Positions 36,692 through 48,788 of a stretch of DNA of 64,000 bases are shown in pieces (the first letter of the stretch is position 1; each line of letters starts with the position of its first letter). The translations under genes were made by a program, and so were the position numbers. Source of the DNA: Syncephalis plumigaleata (Eukaryota > Zoopagomycota > Zoopagomycetes > Zoopagales > Piptocephalidaceae). The DNA is taken from positions 868,001 to 932,000 of the forward strand of contig JAIXMF010000003.1 of NCBI GenBank assembly GCA_025201365.1, written 5' to 3'. The notes beneath the pieces were generated by a model, which was not told the DNA's origin, did not search any database, and saw nothing but the letters and a program-made list of their open reading frames with translations.

Positions 36692-38531
36692 TCAGACAAG
36701 GCATGACAAACCTATATTCGCGTATGGCAACTCATCCCAAATGATTAATCTATAAAAACCCGATACGTTGACGAAGCCTATTACAATGGTGATCAATGCT
36801 GTCCAGCTAACGGTCGTCAATATCATGCAGGTGAGAGTGTTGGCACCTGTATTGCTAGTGGCATTCATTTCCATTGTTATATGAACCGGATTCTTATTTA
36901 TCTTATAGCCGAGTGTTTCCAGGATGGTCAGTAATTTGGACCAATAGGACCGCCAACGTAATTGCCGCTTTTCTCAATGTCATCCTTAAGTAGTGTGCCC
37001 GGATCTTGTAGATAGCGCATTAAAAAGTCGGATGATTTCGTGTAGTCCTTATAGGATACGTGTGCAATCGAGGATGCGAAGTAAATCCTTGACTAATTCC
37101 GGTCTCTAGTACGATGACATCCTCTTTTGTTTTCCCCTCCTTTGGCATGAATCCCAGCATACCGTGCGTAACTGAGACGTTAAGCATATACTGAGCTAGC
37201 TTATATTCGGGTGCACGGGTCAATGCATCCATAAATTCCTGTTGATTATTGTATACCTTGCCAATGCCTTGATCAAAGTGGTTTAGCTTGTTGGTGATCT
37301 GTGGAATAGGCTGTAAACTAGGCAGTTCCACCAAGTAGCGATCGAAAGCACTCTCATAAAAGCCGCTGAATTGAAATGGTGCCGCTGGATCGTTGACGGC
37401 ATTCTCGGGTAGTGGATTTGGAGTGAGCGCGGTTGGCTCCAAATTGATATATTCATTCCAGCTTGTGGTAAATCCTAGACCATGAATCATCTCGTGCACT
37501 GCCACGAAAAGGAAATCCGACTGCGATGGTTTGATCGGACCATCGCCATCGAACCAGAAGCTAGCGTTCGAGTTGAACTGCGCTATAATGTCGTACTTAT
37601 CATAGGAGGGATGAGTTTTTGACGGCATCTGTTTAATTAATGACTGCGGATATACACGCGAGATACCATCGCTATCTTTGAGTAACATTGTTCGTGCGGC
37701 CAATCCTTTGCCTATAAATAAATAGATGATTAGTTAAGTAATTACAATTGACTATTCCATGGTTACATACCTAAAAGTTGATGCTTAGTATCGCATTCTT
37801 GCTTTCGTTTGCAAAAATCTAATAATGTTGCATTGACGACTAGTGGTACATCGAGAATTAGGACATTGCTCATAATGCGTGAAGCCAGATCAAAGGCATT
37901 TTTAGCCTTCTTGCAAATGTTATTATTATTGTCGAGACATGTCATTTCAATAGAGAAGGATGGTTTGGCTGCAGCACCACTGGCTGATTTGAGATTTCTA
38001 CCACCGGCAACTCGAGCAACAGGCGGCGTTACTTCCATTTTACAAGGCACTCTAACCCGCTCGCATGGATTAAACGGATTGGTAGCTTGGAAACAAACAG
38101 GACCATGCTTTCCATCAGTCGAATTTGATTGCGATGACTGCGATGATGGCGATGACTGTGATGACTGTGATGATGGCGCATTTGTATTCGTATTTGTTGC
38201 TATGTCAGATTTCGGTGCCGTGTTTGGTTTCAAGCCATAGGCAATACCGAGCGACGAACGTTGTCGTGTCCTTCCCAACCAACAGGACCTTGAGCGAGGA
38301 TGTTGGTATCGCACTTAGTAGCAATAGACATAGTATCGATGAATAAAGCACGACAGTAGAGAGACTAAAGTGCAGTACTAGCTTATTGAGAGTAAATCTT
38401 CGATGGGACGACGACGATGATGATAACTCGGTTAATTGCTGGCATGATGTATCTTTAGCGCTAGTGTTAGTGATTTTTGATGGAAATACTAAGCGGGATT
38501 CGGTAGATAGATGACTACTTGAGCAAATCAT
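36692..38531 (-). CDS. Secreted, membrane-anchored zinc metalloprotease (HExxH)
   Basis: A probable secreted zincin. The likely start MICSSSHLSTESRLVFP is at 38531, followed by the hydrophobic stretch STVVLYSSILCLLLLSAI, which can act as signal peptide or signal anchor. A Ser/Gln/Asn-rich linker leads to the catalytic part: CFQATNPFNPCERVRVPCK with paired Cys, a GT-AG intron near 37715-37770, and FLFVAVHEMIHGLGFTTSW, the zinc site HExxHxxGF. Downstream are FSGFYESAFDRYLVELPSL and THGMLGFMPKEGKTKED. After a frame slip near 37070-37085 it continues SYKDYTKSSDFLMRYLQDPG and GPKLLTILETLGYKINKNP. The end is a Thr/Ser/Asn stretch plus a hydrophobic segment (MILTTVSWTALITIVIGFVN), suggesting a C-terminal anchor. 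I cannot assign a MEROPS family. Another slip lies near 38240-38290. Confidence 0.7.
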
Positions 38532-41078
38532 TACGATAAGAAGATGGCCGTGTTGCCACCAGATTACAAATCTTATCGCTAACGGCAGTTATGCTAGTAT
38601 AACAGCAATGTACGCTTAAGGGTGCGTTCAAACCACCAAGTGTAAATATGTTGATGATAGTGATAATAGATGATAGTGATGATGATGGTGATGATGATAT
38701 AGAATGTCGAAACTATTTGTCGTTCTCTTATAGATCGTTAAGATAGCTGGTACACACGTTGAGCGGTAAAGATGGACTTGTAACGTCGGTATATGCCTGC
38801 GTATATAGTTTATTCCTCTTGCTTTATATGCACTAGCATATAGTATGGAACCTAGATGGATTGAAGCATAGAAACAATGAGATAGGTTAGTATTGCTGTC
38901 GTATTACATTAAAAAATGCCGAATTACTCGGTTCATATTCTAGATGTCTACACATATACACACGCACCGAATAACAAAATAGAGGAAGCGGAGACAGCGG
39001 AGGAGGAGTATTTATATCACAGCTACACTAGATAGAATGGAAATACGTACTAATGATGCTAGCGGTCAAAGAATGCGGACCTGCCGTTGAGGATAATAGA
39101 ATTGAATCTTAGAACAATGGTATGCCAAGAATACTATAACTATTGTGTGCGAGGGATGAATAGTAGCGAATAATGAAAGGATAGTAGGCTACAAATAGAA
39201 TAAAGGTATATGGCCGACGTTACAATTGCAGTGATTGTAAAGTGTTTAGCAAAAGAAGGAATAGCGTTGAATGGATAGTGCGAGAGTGTGAGCGAAAGAG
39301 AGAAAAAAGGGCGAAACCAGGTAACTTGGTTAATAACAACAGCAACAGCAACAACAACAACAACAACAACGAAAACAATAACGATTTCAATGAGTGTAGT
39401 GATATCGGTAATATAGTGGTAAAGATGGTGTGTGGTAGAGAAAAAGAAGGGACCAAGTCATAGTCAATTCAAACCTATCCGTTAACTTGTTGTACGCACA
39501 TTCATTTGCATATATCAAACGTATTATAACAGAATGTGGATGTGCATACTACAAGTGATACAATTGAGTGCCGTGTTTGATACGTTTGTATGCGTATACT
39601 CGCTATGTTGGATGTGGTTATGGCTGGCTGGAGTGGCAGGGGAGCAATAAGATGTGCAAATGAAGTGGTGTACAAGTGAGGTCTGAGGCGTGGATGAAGC
39701 AAGAAAAATGCCTCCTTACTCCATTAAGAGATGAAACACCGCCGCATGGAATGGTCATGTTTTTGTGAGGATGGACGTGTAGTCATACCAAAAAAGTGCT
39801 GACCATCCATAGTTAGAATGAATGAGTGAATGAATGGAAGAGAAAGAGAAAGAGAAAGAAAGAAAGAAAGAGAACAAAATGAATATCGTCATTGTTGCGT
39901 AGTATAAATGCTAGTCTAATCACTAGAACCCCTTATGATATATATATGTGTGTATATGCGTATACGTATGCGTATATACGAATAAAACGTAGATGAAGTG
40001 TCAAACAATGTATGACACGACATATATAAATGCATGTCTGTAGTCACAGCTGGTAAGCATTTGTTTATGAACTAGTGAGGAAATTGAAACTGACGAATTT
40101 CTTCTACTACTCCATTCATTAGTGGATGAAAGTAAGTAACAGCCATTCCAACTGTGTAATAGTGTAGGTGTTAGATGGCTTTACATTGTTTTATACGCAT
40201 TCTATGCGTAGTCTATTTCAACTTGAATGTCATACAATGGCAGTGCTATACACGCATGAAACAATTCGACAAACGAACGAGTTACACTTCCACTAGATGC
40301 TAAACGCTCACTCACCTTGGTATTGTTTTCGCAGCCAGTTACTATGACCACTTGTATATTATGTACAAGTCAATCCACGTAGACCTAGTTTAACTTCTTA
40401 ATAACGATCTAATAATGATAGTTCTATCTATCCTTGTTCCGTTCGCTTTGTTTCTATCTGGTAGTACGCTTGATGTAGTCTAGCTTCTATACCGGTGTGT
40501 ATTACTGTATGCACCTCGATGAAGTACAGGAAAGCTGTCGGAAGAATGGGTTCATACACTTGGATGTGTATGCTCGATGACTATGATGGATTCACCAATA
40601 AACGTGCAGTACTACAGTCGACAAACAGCGGTCGTGCTATGACTGCACTTGTTTAACATAGATAAAAAGCTGTATAGGAATACGAGTAACATAACGGTAA
40701 TATTGATAGTTGACTGTCAGACTAGTAGAAATAAATAGAGCAATTACGATAGAGTAACGGCAGACACAACGGTAGCGTGTGGTATTCAAGTAAAAATTTA
40801 TAGAATTTCAAGATGAAGGAATGTTCTTCAAAAATTACTGCGTATACTAAAACGTTTGCAGTAACACAACAACGACAACAACGACAAAAAGAAGAGGAAA
40901 AACGAATAAACGCGCGAACAGGTCAACGATACGCGGAGCGATAAAAGAGAAAAAACAGAGCGGGTATTAAGCGATAGTAGTAAATATATATGTTTATAAT
41001 AACAGAGATTCCCCGTGGCAATAGTAGCTGTAATAGTCAACACAAAGCGAAGATAAAGACTTGCAGAGCCAGATAAGT
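38532..41078. other. 2.5-kb intergenic region
   Basis: No gene that I can support. Contains GAT repeats (38660-38700), an (AAC)n run at about 39335-39370, GAAAGA repeats (39840-39870) and TATA/CGTATA runs (39930-39980). Open frames over these are low-complexity. The outer parts should contain the promoter of the metalloprotease gene and upstream sequence for the next gene. Confidence 0.5.
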
Positions 41079-41285
41079 ATGGCTTCCTTAACACCGATAT
41101 ATACTAATTGGGTGGTGGCTGCCATGTGTGCAGCTTATCCAGGAGATCATTCATTGATATTACACTCATTGCTGGCAACACACGCACACACCACATATAC
41201 ACGCATACATGCTACTGCTACTGCTACTGTCACTTGTTGTTGTTATTGTTGCAGATCCAATGGAATATCATGCAGCATTAACTGA
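41079..41285 (+). CDS. Possible small protein, unidentified
   Basis: ATG at 41079 gives MASLTPIYTNWVVAAMCAAY followed by PGDHSLILHSLLATH, a short hydrophobic region. The unspliced frame then runs into a CA/CTACTG repeat (41190-41235). A TTGTTGCAG acceptor at about 41247-41255 would join PMEYHAALTDIAIISCM and a TAA. Codon content before the repeat looks real. It could be a small membrane protein about 50-60 residues long. No family recognised. Confidence 0.35.
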   Translation: MASLTPIYTNWVVAAMCAAYPGDHSLILHSLLATHAHTTYTRIHATATATVTCCCYCCRSNGISCSIN

Positions 41286-41605
41286 TATTGCCATTATATC
41301 GTGTATGTAACAATATAGGCAATGCCATGTTATATCTTGTCTATTAGTTGTTAATAAAGAATAAATAGTGTATTGTTATTTCTACTGTGACAACAGACTA
41401 GAATAGTGACCAATTCAGTTCTTAATCCATTCGTTGTCGTTGACGTGTACAAACCGCACTTTCTCGCTTTCTTGCTCCCTCTTTATCCCAGGTCCTCTTG
41501 CCTTTTGACTAATAATATCCCTTTACTCCTCGGGTCTATCCTAGCCGTGTCAAGTAGTAACCGTTGCTGTCGTGTATATAGGGCTATCCTAGAACTAGTG
41601 TGATC

Positions 41606-43193
41606 ATGCGGAATATACTAAAGGATTACGAGTCGTTTCTTCTAAATAACGCTTCTCAGATCAGTAGCATTGAGAGTGGGCTACGTTCGTTTACTTATAT
41701 TCTACCTGGTCGTTTTCATGACGCGGAATTAGCCTCTGAAAGTTGTAAGTAGCTGCAGCTAGATATATGTATATATATACCTATATCTGCAAATAGGTGA
41801 AGGTGGATACCAACTCATAATAATACTCACTATTCCTTGTCTAGTATTTGCCCTATTGAATCTAGTGGGTCTCTATCACGATGCGGTTATTCGACAGGCA
41901 CTAGCCACTCGACGACATCGCGTGGCAGTCGGTCTATCCGGCATTAGTCCAGCGATTGATCTAGCGGAACGACCGGCCAGCGATCCAGTTGTACAGCATA
42001 ACATGTACACGCGTGCATTATGGCAATCCAAGCGAGTAAAGTATTATCACTACTACTTACACTGGTGAAAACTACGGAAGTAACCGCAGAAATGCTCGTA
42101 CGTCGTCGATGGAGTAGCGATGATACACGCTGGCGATTAGTGCTGTTCATTGAAACTATCAAGGCCGTACTACGTCTCTTACTATTGCAACAAACAGATC
42201 GACGCACGCTAATCTCACCGTCGCATCCAGTGCGTGAAATCGATCCAGCAATGGTTGAAGAGGTGGCTCATGATATGCATATCAATGGTGATGCATTCGA
42301 TACAAATCACCTGGATCAACATGGTCAGGAAGGGCAAGCGGCCACATGGAAGGGAGCACGTACCGGTAAACGAATACCGCAACTGGCCTCGATCATGAAT
42401 AGATCGAATGCTAATGAGAATCGACAGCTTGGTGGATTAAGTCAACTACTAGGCGGTGCTGGTGGTAGAGGACAGGATGATCATGTTACCGACTTTCTAT
42501 TAAACAAAACACTACGCGTTGAAGATGTACTAGGACCATTGCAATTGGTACATCCTCGTCGTGGTCTACAACTACTGGGAGAATGGATGTTTATTCTACG
42601 TCCAATTGTATATGGCAAGTTATCACTCGTAATAATGTGATATATATATATATATATATATACATTCAATAGCATTGTCATCTAACTATATAATGACTAT
42701 GCAGTAATGGCGATTAAACGCTACGGTCTAGGTGCATGGCGTCCATGGCTTATTTCACTTGCCATGGAAATCATGGCTTATCAGGCTACCGTAAGACGTG
42801 GCAAGAATAATGGCTTCCCGACCAATCTGGAGAAGGATGAGTATTCACGTCGTAAACGACTCTTCTTTCTTTACCTGCTACGTAGCCCGTTCTACTATCG
42901 ATACACAAAGTAAGCCACTCATTTATACGATAAACACTCGTTAACGTACAATTAGATCACGCGTTGACGGTATTCGTAACTGGTTATTGGCGAAACCGTT
43001 ACTTTCACTTATTGGCTGTAAGTGTACACTAAATAATGATTATAATAATAATAGTTACTCATTTTATACCTTAGCAATTATCGGTAATTATCAACCATTA
43101 TGGGAATCGCTCTATTTCTATAGTAAGTTGCTTATTTATTATGCCTCTTCATTATAATAATGTACATTGTATTTTATAGCATCTGGATCATAA
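41606..43193 (+). CDS. PEX16: Peroxin PEX16
   Basis: Peroxisomal/ER membrane protein needed to bring PEX3 and membrane proteins to nascent peroxisomes. Start MRNILKDYESFLLNNASQIS; then GLRSFTYILPGRFHDAELAS, an intron, and FALLNLVGLYHDAVIRQAL. Downstream: RWRLVLFIETIKAVLRLLLL, a variable acidic/Gln-rich loop, LHPRRG-like LVHPRRGLQLLGEWMFILRP (the RP.VY landmark), an intron at about 42614-42705, and VMAIKRYGLGAWRPWLISLA with MEIMAYQATV, both typical. Then KDEYSRRKRLFFLYLLRSPF and small 3' exons ending WESLYFYTSGS. Six exons. A frame slip at 42040-42041 (GG read as G) separates QSKRVK from VLSLLLTLVKTTEVTAEM. The protein is near 450 residues. Confidence 0.93.
42639..42661. repeat. (TA)n in a PEX16 intron
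   Basis: About eleven TA units inside the intron after WMFILRPIVY. Seen directly. Confidence 0.85.
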
Positions 43194-43625
43194 TCACACT
43201 AATGGCAATAATAAATATTTACGTAAATGCAACAATCGTGTATACTCGTATAATATATTATTATTCTCATGTTGTATTCTGTAATCTATGAAATGATGAA
43301 ATGGCATCATTATAACGACATTATCTAATAAATAGGATACTAATCCGATAGATAAACGTCATACGATACTCACTTTGTATGTCAATCTAGCTATCAGTGT
43401 ATAGATAGCAGGCAATGTACAACACAAGCATCTCTGACGTCATCATGATTCAGTTAGGAATGAAAAGGAAAAACTGTAGCTTCTTTAAATACCTCGCATT
43501 ATTACGGTGTAAACACCACCACACCACCACCATCGTCTTTTATCTTTCACTTCGTATTCTTTTTGTTCAACTTTTATCACATTGCACTACTGTGTCTATT
43601 TGACTTGCAACTAAACAAATCAATC

Positions 43626-44719
43626 ATGGCAATCCACTACACTCTAGTATTTGGTATGCTAGTAACTGAGGTAAGCTTGTTGTAGTTTTCCCGATATGTA
43701 TACTAATGAATACGCCCTATTATCATTGTTATGTCATATCACGAATAGATGGTGTTCTTCCTTCTCTTAACGGTAAATATTAGCAGACTATATGCTTTAT
43801 TCATTATTCATATGCTTATCCATTATCATATTATTATTCTAGTTACCATTGCCTAATCACTGGCGAGTAAAGACATTGAAATTCGTATCGACGTCTCGTC
43901 TGGTAAGTGGAACTGAAACGTTTCTCGCATAGCTTTGATAACTAACTCATTAGCTAAACCTATACGTTTCAGGTGGCGCAACTGGTGCATGGTATAAAGA
44001 TAGCATTGATGTAAGTAAACGATCATAGTCGAGAGAGAGAGAGAGAGAGAGAGAGAGGCATATCATACAATCGCAATTTACTAATGATATGATATATTTA
44101 TCAATAACAGCGGTGTATTTATTCTATTTGTGGGTAAGTCTAGTTAAATAGCAACAGTATAATTACTTAACAATCATACTAATCTACCATATGTATTCAT
44201 TATGATGTAGATGCGGTCAATCGAATGCTCTCTCTTACCAATGATGCTCAGAAGCCTGGCCTTGACATGAAGACAGATGCCGCTGCCATATCGTCCATGC
44301 ACGCCAACAAATTCTATGCTCAACGCAACGTGTAAGAATCTAATCTATCCATTATCATTTACTACTAGTGTAATATACTGACCATATCCGTCATATATAT
44401 ATATGCGTATACACAGCTATTTGACAGGATTCACCTTGTTCATGTCATTGTAAGTGTTGCTTTACTTACCTGTCAAGCATTTATTCTATTGTAGAACAAG
44501 TTTAACTAACGTGTTTATTATCATTATCATTATTATTCTATTAGTATACTCACCCGTACACACGTGATGATTCTTGACTTGTCCACCGTGGCCGAGCAAA
44601 AAGTAGCAGTAAGTAGTCTAACTATACATATATCTTTTTATTCATTGATACATTGTTTCTATCTATAGGAGCCAGCTGTTGTGACATCCACGGATGTAAA
44701 GGCTAAAAAGGTCGAGTAA
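43626..44719 (+). CDS. BAP31/Yet-family ER membrane protein
   Basis: ER protein of the B-cell-receptor-associated 31 / Yet1-Yet3 family, which helps ER export and sorting of membrane proteins. About nine small exons splice cleanly: MAIHYTLVFGMLVTE, MVFFLLLT, LPLPNHWRVKTLKFVSTSRL, VAQLVHGIKIAL, IGVFILFV, DAVNRMLSLTNDAQKPG, FYAQRNVYLTGFTLFMS, then LTRTHVMILDLSTVAEQKVA, and a last exon ending STDVKAKKVE. Family landmarks are the three N-terminal TM helices, DAVNRM (animal IDAVREI) and FYAQRNVYLTGF (RAQRNLYIAGF). The KKVE end resembles the family's KKxx-type ER signal. The long coiled coil of animal BAP31 is missing; at about 150 residues it is short. No frame slip is needed. Confidence 0.9.
44031..44057. 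repeat. (GA)n in a BAP31-like intron
   Basis: About thirteen perfect GA units in the intron after the HGIKIAL exon. Confidence 0.85.
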
Positions 44720-45137
44720 TACGGCTAATAGGCGAAGACAAGCAAGCTGGGTAGTTAGCGGTAGCATAGTAGTATTAGCACCGATTTATATCGCATGCTA
44801 ATAGGTTATTTCTTTTGGATATACATATGATATCTAGCTAGGAATAAAATATGTCTATTCCCCTTCACTATCAATTCATATTAGTGGCAACAACAAATGG
44901 TCAATAACATTCATCAATCTATCAATTTTACATCATACAATTAGCGAGAAATAGAAACAAACAAACAAGATTCAGTTTATATAAAATAGTCGTATGCTAT
45001 AAGGGTATAGTAAACATTAAACATTACGCTTTTCAGTTCAACAGTATGTATATGCTTTCGTAATAGTTACAAGTGAATGATGATGATGATGATATGATAG
45101 ATTAGCTACAGTCATAATAATGCAAAAGTTGTTCAAT

Positions 45138-47317
45138 TTAGTGATTTCTACCAGATGCATTGCGTGATAAAGAGTCACTACGTGGAAAATGTCTCGTGAC
45201 GTTCAATGGTAATGATCGAGGCATCTCCGGTCGCACTCTGTCATAAGCATCCATGGGTAATGGCTCGGCCGTGTACACTTTACGTACGGGATAGTTGGAC
45301 GTGCTATAAGGGATGTGCGTGGAACGAGCATCATTGTAGGTGAACTGAACTGAACCTCTTCGTGGTGATGCAATATTGCCTGCGGGCGGTCTACACTCCG
45401 AGTGCGAGGTCTCCATGGCTGTAGCAATGTAATCGTTTAGAAAATCGCCATACTCAACGTCAGCCTCGCCCGTGCGTTGTATCCGATTACCGTTCATGGT
45501 ACAAGTGGTCGGTGTCGTCCGCTCTTCCGGGATCGTTTGCCTTGCGATTAACGGCGATGTTCGAGTGGTTTCCCGACTCAGTGACGGTCGTACGGCAACG
45601 GGTTTCGGTGGACTGAAATGAACCGTGGGCTTACCCATTATCAAATGAGCTGGCAGTGTAGTATTCGATTTATTAGTCGATAGTACCTTTTGACTAATGC
45701 TGGCATTCCTGGAACTGACCATCGTACGCTGACTATCCATCGTGTTACTTCGCTGATAGAAGGTTGGATTGGCCCAGCTGTCACCGGTGCCACGACGTTG
45801 GCGAGCAATACGACGATGACGTTCATGCGACCAGATAAGCGCGGCGTGCATTACCGCGCCCAATTGCACGAATGCCACGCCGAAAATGAACAATTCAGCG
45901 GAAGTGGCATTGCACAAAGTGGCAATAGAGTGCAACGTGCCAGGTGTATAATGCAGGATGTGGACTAGCATATGCTTGGCGTTACTTTGATTAGAGGCAA
46001 CTTCGTGTGCGGACAATTTTGCACGCGTATTATTTGTGCCGTATTTCCGTTGATGTCGCGAAACGCGCATAATTGGAATGAAACACATTAGTACGATAAG
46101 TAGAATCGTATAATGGAATAGTACGGTGGTGGCAAGGGCGAACTTTCCTGACTTGTGTCCTACTTGCGCGAAGCACCAGAACTCGTCCTGACCGAATGCC
46201 TCGAATGGAAAAAGAATGGCGGCAAGTACCCAGGGGCCGTAACGAAGAGTAGCCAACGACTGCACGATTGGATGGTGGACTTTTGCGGGGTATTGCTACG
46301 AGGCTGGCTGAATGTCATCCACATGACGATGCACTCGAACATAACCAGCGTGATATCCATTAGGAGTAGCGAGAACACGGCAAAGCCGATTAGTTCACAG
46401 GGTAGACCATCGACAAGTGCACCCGTGAAGTAGCTGTAGCAAATAGTGGTGGTTATCAGGATGGTCACCATCAAATCGGTGGTAGTGGTGAAGAAGGCCA
46501 GTTTGTGGTCCTCGTGACGACGCACCTCCTCACGCTCCTTCTTGGTGAGTCTACCGGCGTGGAATTGCTGTTCAAGCATCCAAGGTGCCGGGATTTGGTG
46601 CATGGTACGACGTACGGCACTGGCGGCCGATTGTAGGATGGTCTGGCGTTTAGCGGCCGTATCCGCTGCCTTCTTCGTTTTCCTTAGAGGATGCGTATGT
46701 CTAATGACGTAGATGCCAGCGACGATATTGAGTATACCAGTGATGCATACCACGGCAAAGTACACCGTTGATGACATTTCACTGGGATTGAACACTAAAT
46801 GATGAGCCTCCTCGCTTTCATGTTCCTCTTGCTTATTCTGACTTCCATGCGATGCGCCGGATTTTGACGCGGCATGAGCAGTCACGGTATGATGGTCAGC
46901 ATCAACATGATCATCATCGTCGTCGTCGTCGTCCTTGTCATCATCGTCTTTGTCATCTTCTTTGTCATTTTTACTATGCTTACTACTACTGGATGAACTG
47001 GTGGCGGATTTAGTTTTTGGAATGCTACTCTCCTTTAGCTCGCTTCGTTTAGATAAACTGTGTTTGTTGTCGATTGTTGTATTGGTGGTGGTGGTGGTTT
47101 CAGGTTTGGATTGTCGTTGAGACGTATTGAGTATAGATGTGATGGCGGGTGTTTCGTTGAGGAATGGTGAAATGGCTCCATTGTACGTTTCATCATGAAA
47201 CAGCACAGAGTCCAAGTGAGATGGTATGGGTAGACCGGCTACACCATGAATATCGGAATCAAAGTTGATCGGTGCGAGTGCAACCAGAAGACATAATAGC
47301 CGAAGCTTAAAGTTCAT
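45138..47317 (-). CDS. Seven-TM receptor-like protein, copy 1
   Basis: Opens with signal peptide MNFKLRLLCLLVALAPINFD at 47317, then a polar ectodomain with a long Asp/Lys run (DDKDDDDKDDDDDDDDHVDA) and His-rich pieces. Membrane segments: TM1 STVYFAVVCITGILNIVAGI, TM2 LAFFTTTTDLMVTILITTTI, TM3 LIGFAVFSLLLMDITLVMFE, TM4 YGPWVLAAILFPFEAFG, TM5 TVLFHYTILLIVLMCFIPIM, a sixth around MLVHILHYTPGTLHSIATLC, and TM7 LFIFGVAFVQLGAVMHAALI. A long Ser/Arg/Pro-rich cytoplasmic tail ends RSDSLSRNASGRNH. A frame slip near 46255-46300 divides the gene between TM3 and TM4. Topology (signal, outside N-terminus, 7 TM, long basic tail) fits a GPCR, but I recognise no known fungal class. Its paralogue lies 1.5 kb upstream in the same orientation. 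Confidence 0.7.
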
Positions 47318-48788
47318 TGGTGGATAAATGTATGAATGCAGAGGTGAGCGAGTACGAGCGAGAGAGTAAGTGAGAGAGAGTAAATGTTCGTATCAAAGAA
47401 GTTAGTAGGAAGAATGGAAAAACATCAATATATCTTTTCCGTCAAGTTTGTACGTTATAATCCGACCAGCAGACTAGTTCACTAATCAATCTAATGAATG
47501 TATATATGAGAGGGACGATGTTCGAGGTGAGAAATGAGATGAAAAGAATGCGGAAGCTGTCCGGCAGCTGAATGAAGTTATATATCCTTGTATATATATA
47601 TATAAATATGCTAATGTGTGTGTGTCGTCAATCAACAAGGAAGATTACGCCCGCTGGTCTGGATGTTGCGAAACTGTCACGCTACGTTTCAATGAACCTG
47701 TAGTAGAAATGATAAATATAGAACGACAATCGTAATTATATCCGGTATATGAAGGTGTTGAAAGGTTGTTTTCAATGTTACATCGTTAACAATAGGTAAT
47801 TGTTACAGGTGTACCGATTTAAATCACCGACATTTCATGCATAATCCCATGTGATGTATACATGTCAATATGATATAGCAGTATGATCATGATGATGGTC
47901 ATGATAATGATTAGTAGCCTATTCCAGTGTGTGATACATGCGTTACTTACAATTCAGAAGTATGGGGAAGAAAGACCAAACCTCTATGAACCGGGTAGCG
48001 TAGAACAATAAGCGTATTGACAACTAAACAAGAGGAACAAAGAGGAATAAACCGTGAAATCAATTGTCAGCCAAGGAGAACTGCTCGCTATTATAAAGAA
48101 ATTCAGGGAGCCAACCCGCCGTTTTCCCCAATACTAGCCATGTCCATTTACGGTTTGCGTAATTATCTGAGTCCATTCTACTCGTATGCTATAGGTCAGT
48201 TGATAGCTGATAAGGGCTATCTTGGCGGGAATCAATTGTTTGGAGAGCGGTGTTTTAACAAATATCCAAAAAGCAAACCCACTTACTACTAATGTGCAGG
48301 TGTGTTTGTGCCTGCAATAAATCCATGGACAATATTCGCTTGCCAACAATAGATGAAACGAAATTGCTTCAGGAGTAATTTCCATATTAGATGATATTCA
48401 AGGATTTGCGGGCGAAACAATCCACGGTGCGTGTAATTGACATAATAGTTCGACGGTCATGAGTGAACGAAACTTGTATGCGGCTCCTACCTCAACCAAC
48501 TGTTGCATTGTTACAAATTGTCATATTAATGGTGCGACTACTCAATAGCACCATCAATGATAATAATAAAGCGTTAACCTGTATATTTATATTTATTTAT
48601 ATATATGTGACTGATACATGTTTGCTACAAAGGAAAAGTATATTAATGTAGCTGCAAGTGACATAGATAGTAGTAATAATGGTGATTGATGCTGACTAGG
48701 AAGAAGATAATAACCAATTTATTTGTATAGTTATTGTGAATACATGATGTTTAAAGTAAATAGATACGTTAAATAAACGCAATGGATA
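47318..48788. other. Spacer between the receptor-like pair
   Basis: Promoter of copy 1 and 3' flank of copy 2. It holds TATA runs (47590-47610). A plus-strand open frame at 48017-48292 reads MTTKQEEQRGINREINCQP and later AIGQLIADKGYLGGNQLFGE; the opposite strand is open as well and neither is recognised, so I do not call a gene. Confidence 0.45.

Noticed and set aside
38623-38638. B-box-like gcgttcaaaccacc
   Set aside because: No A box or stem-forming flanks within 80 bases.
48017-48385. Overlapping open frames on both strands between the receptor-like genes
   Set aside because: Neither translation is recognisable and each undermines the other; left as intergenic.
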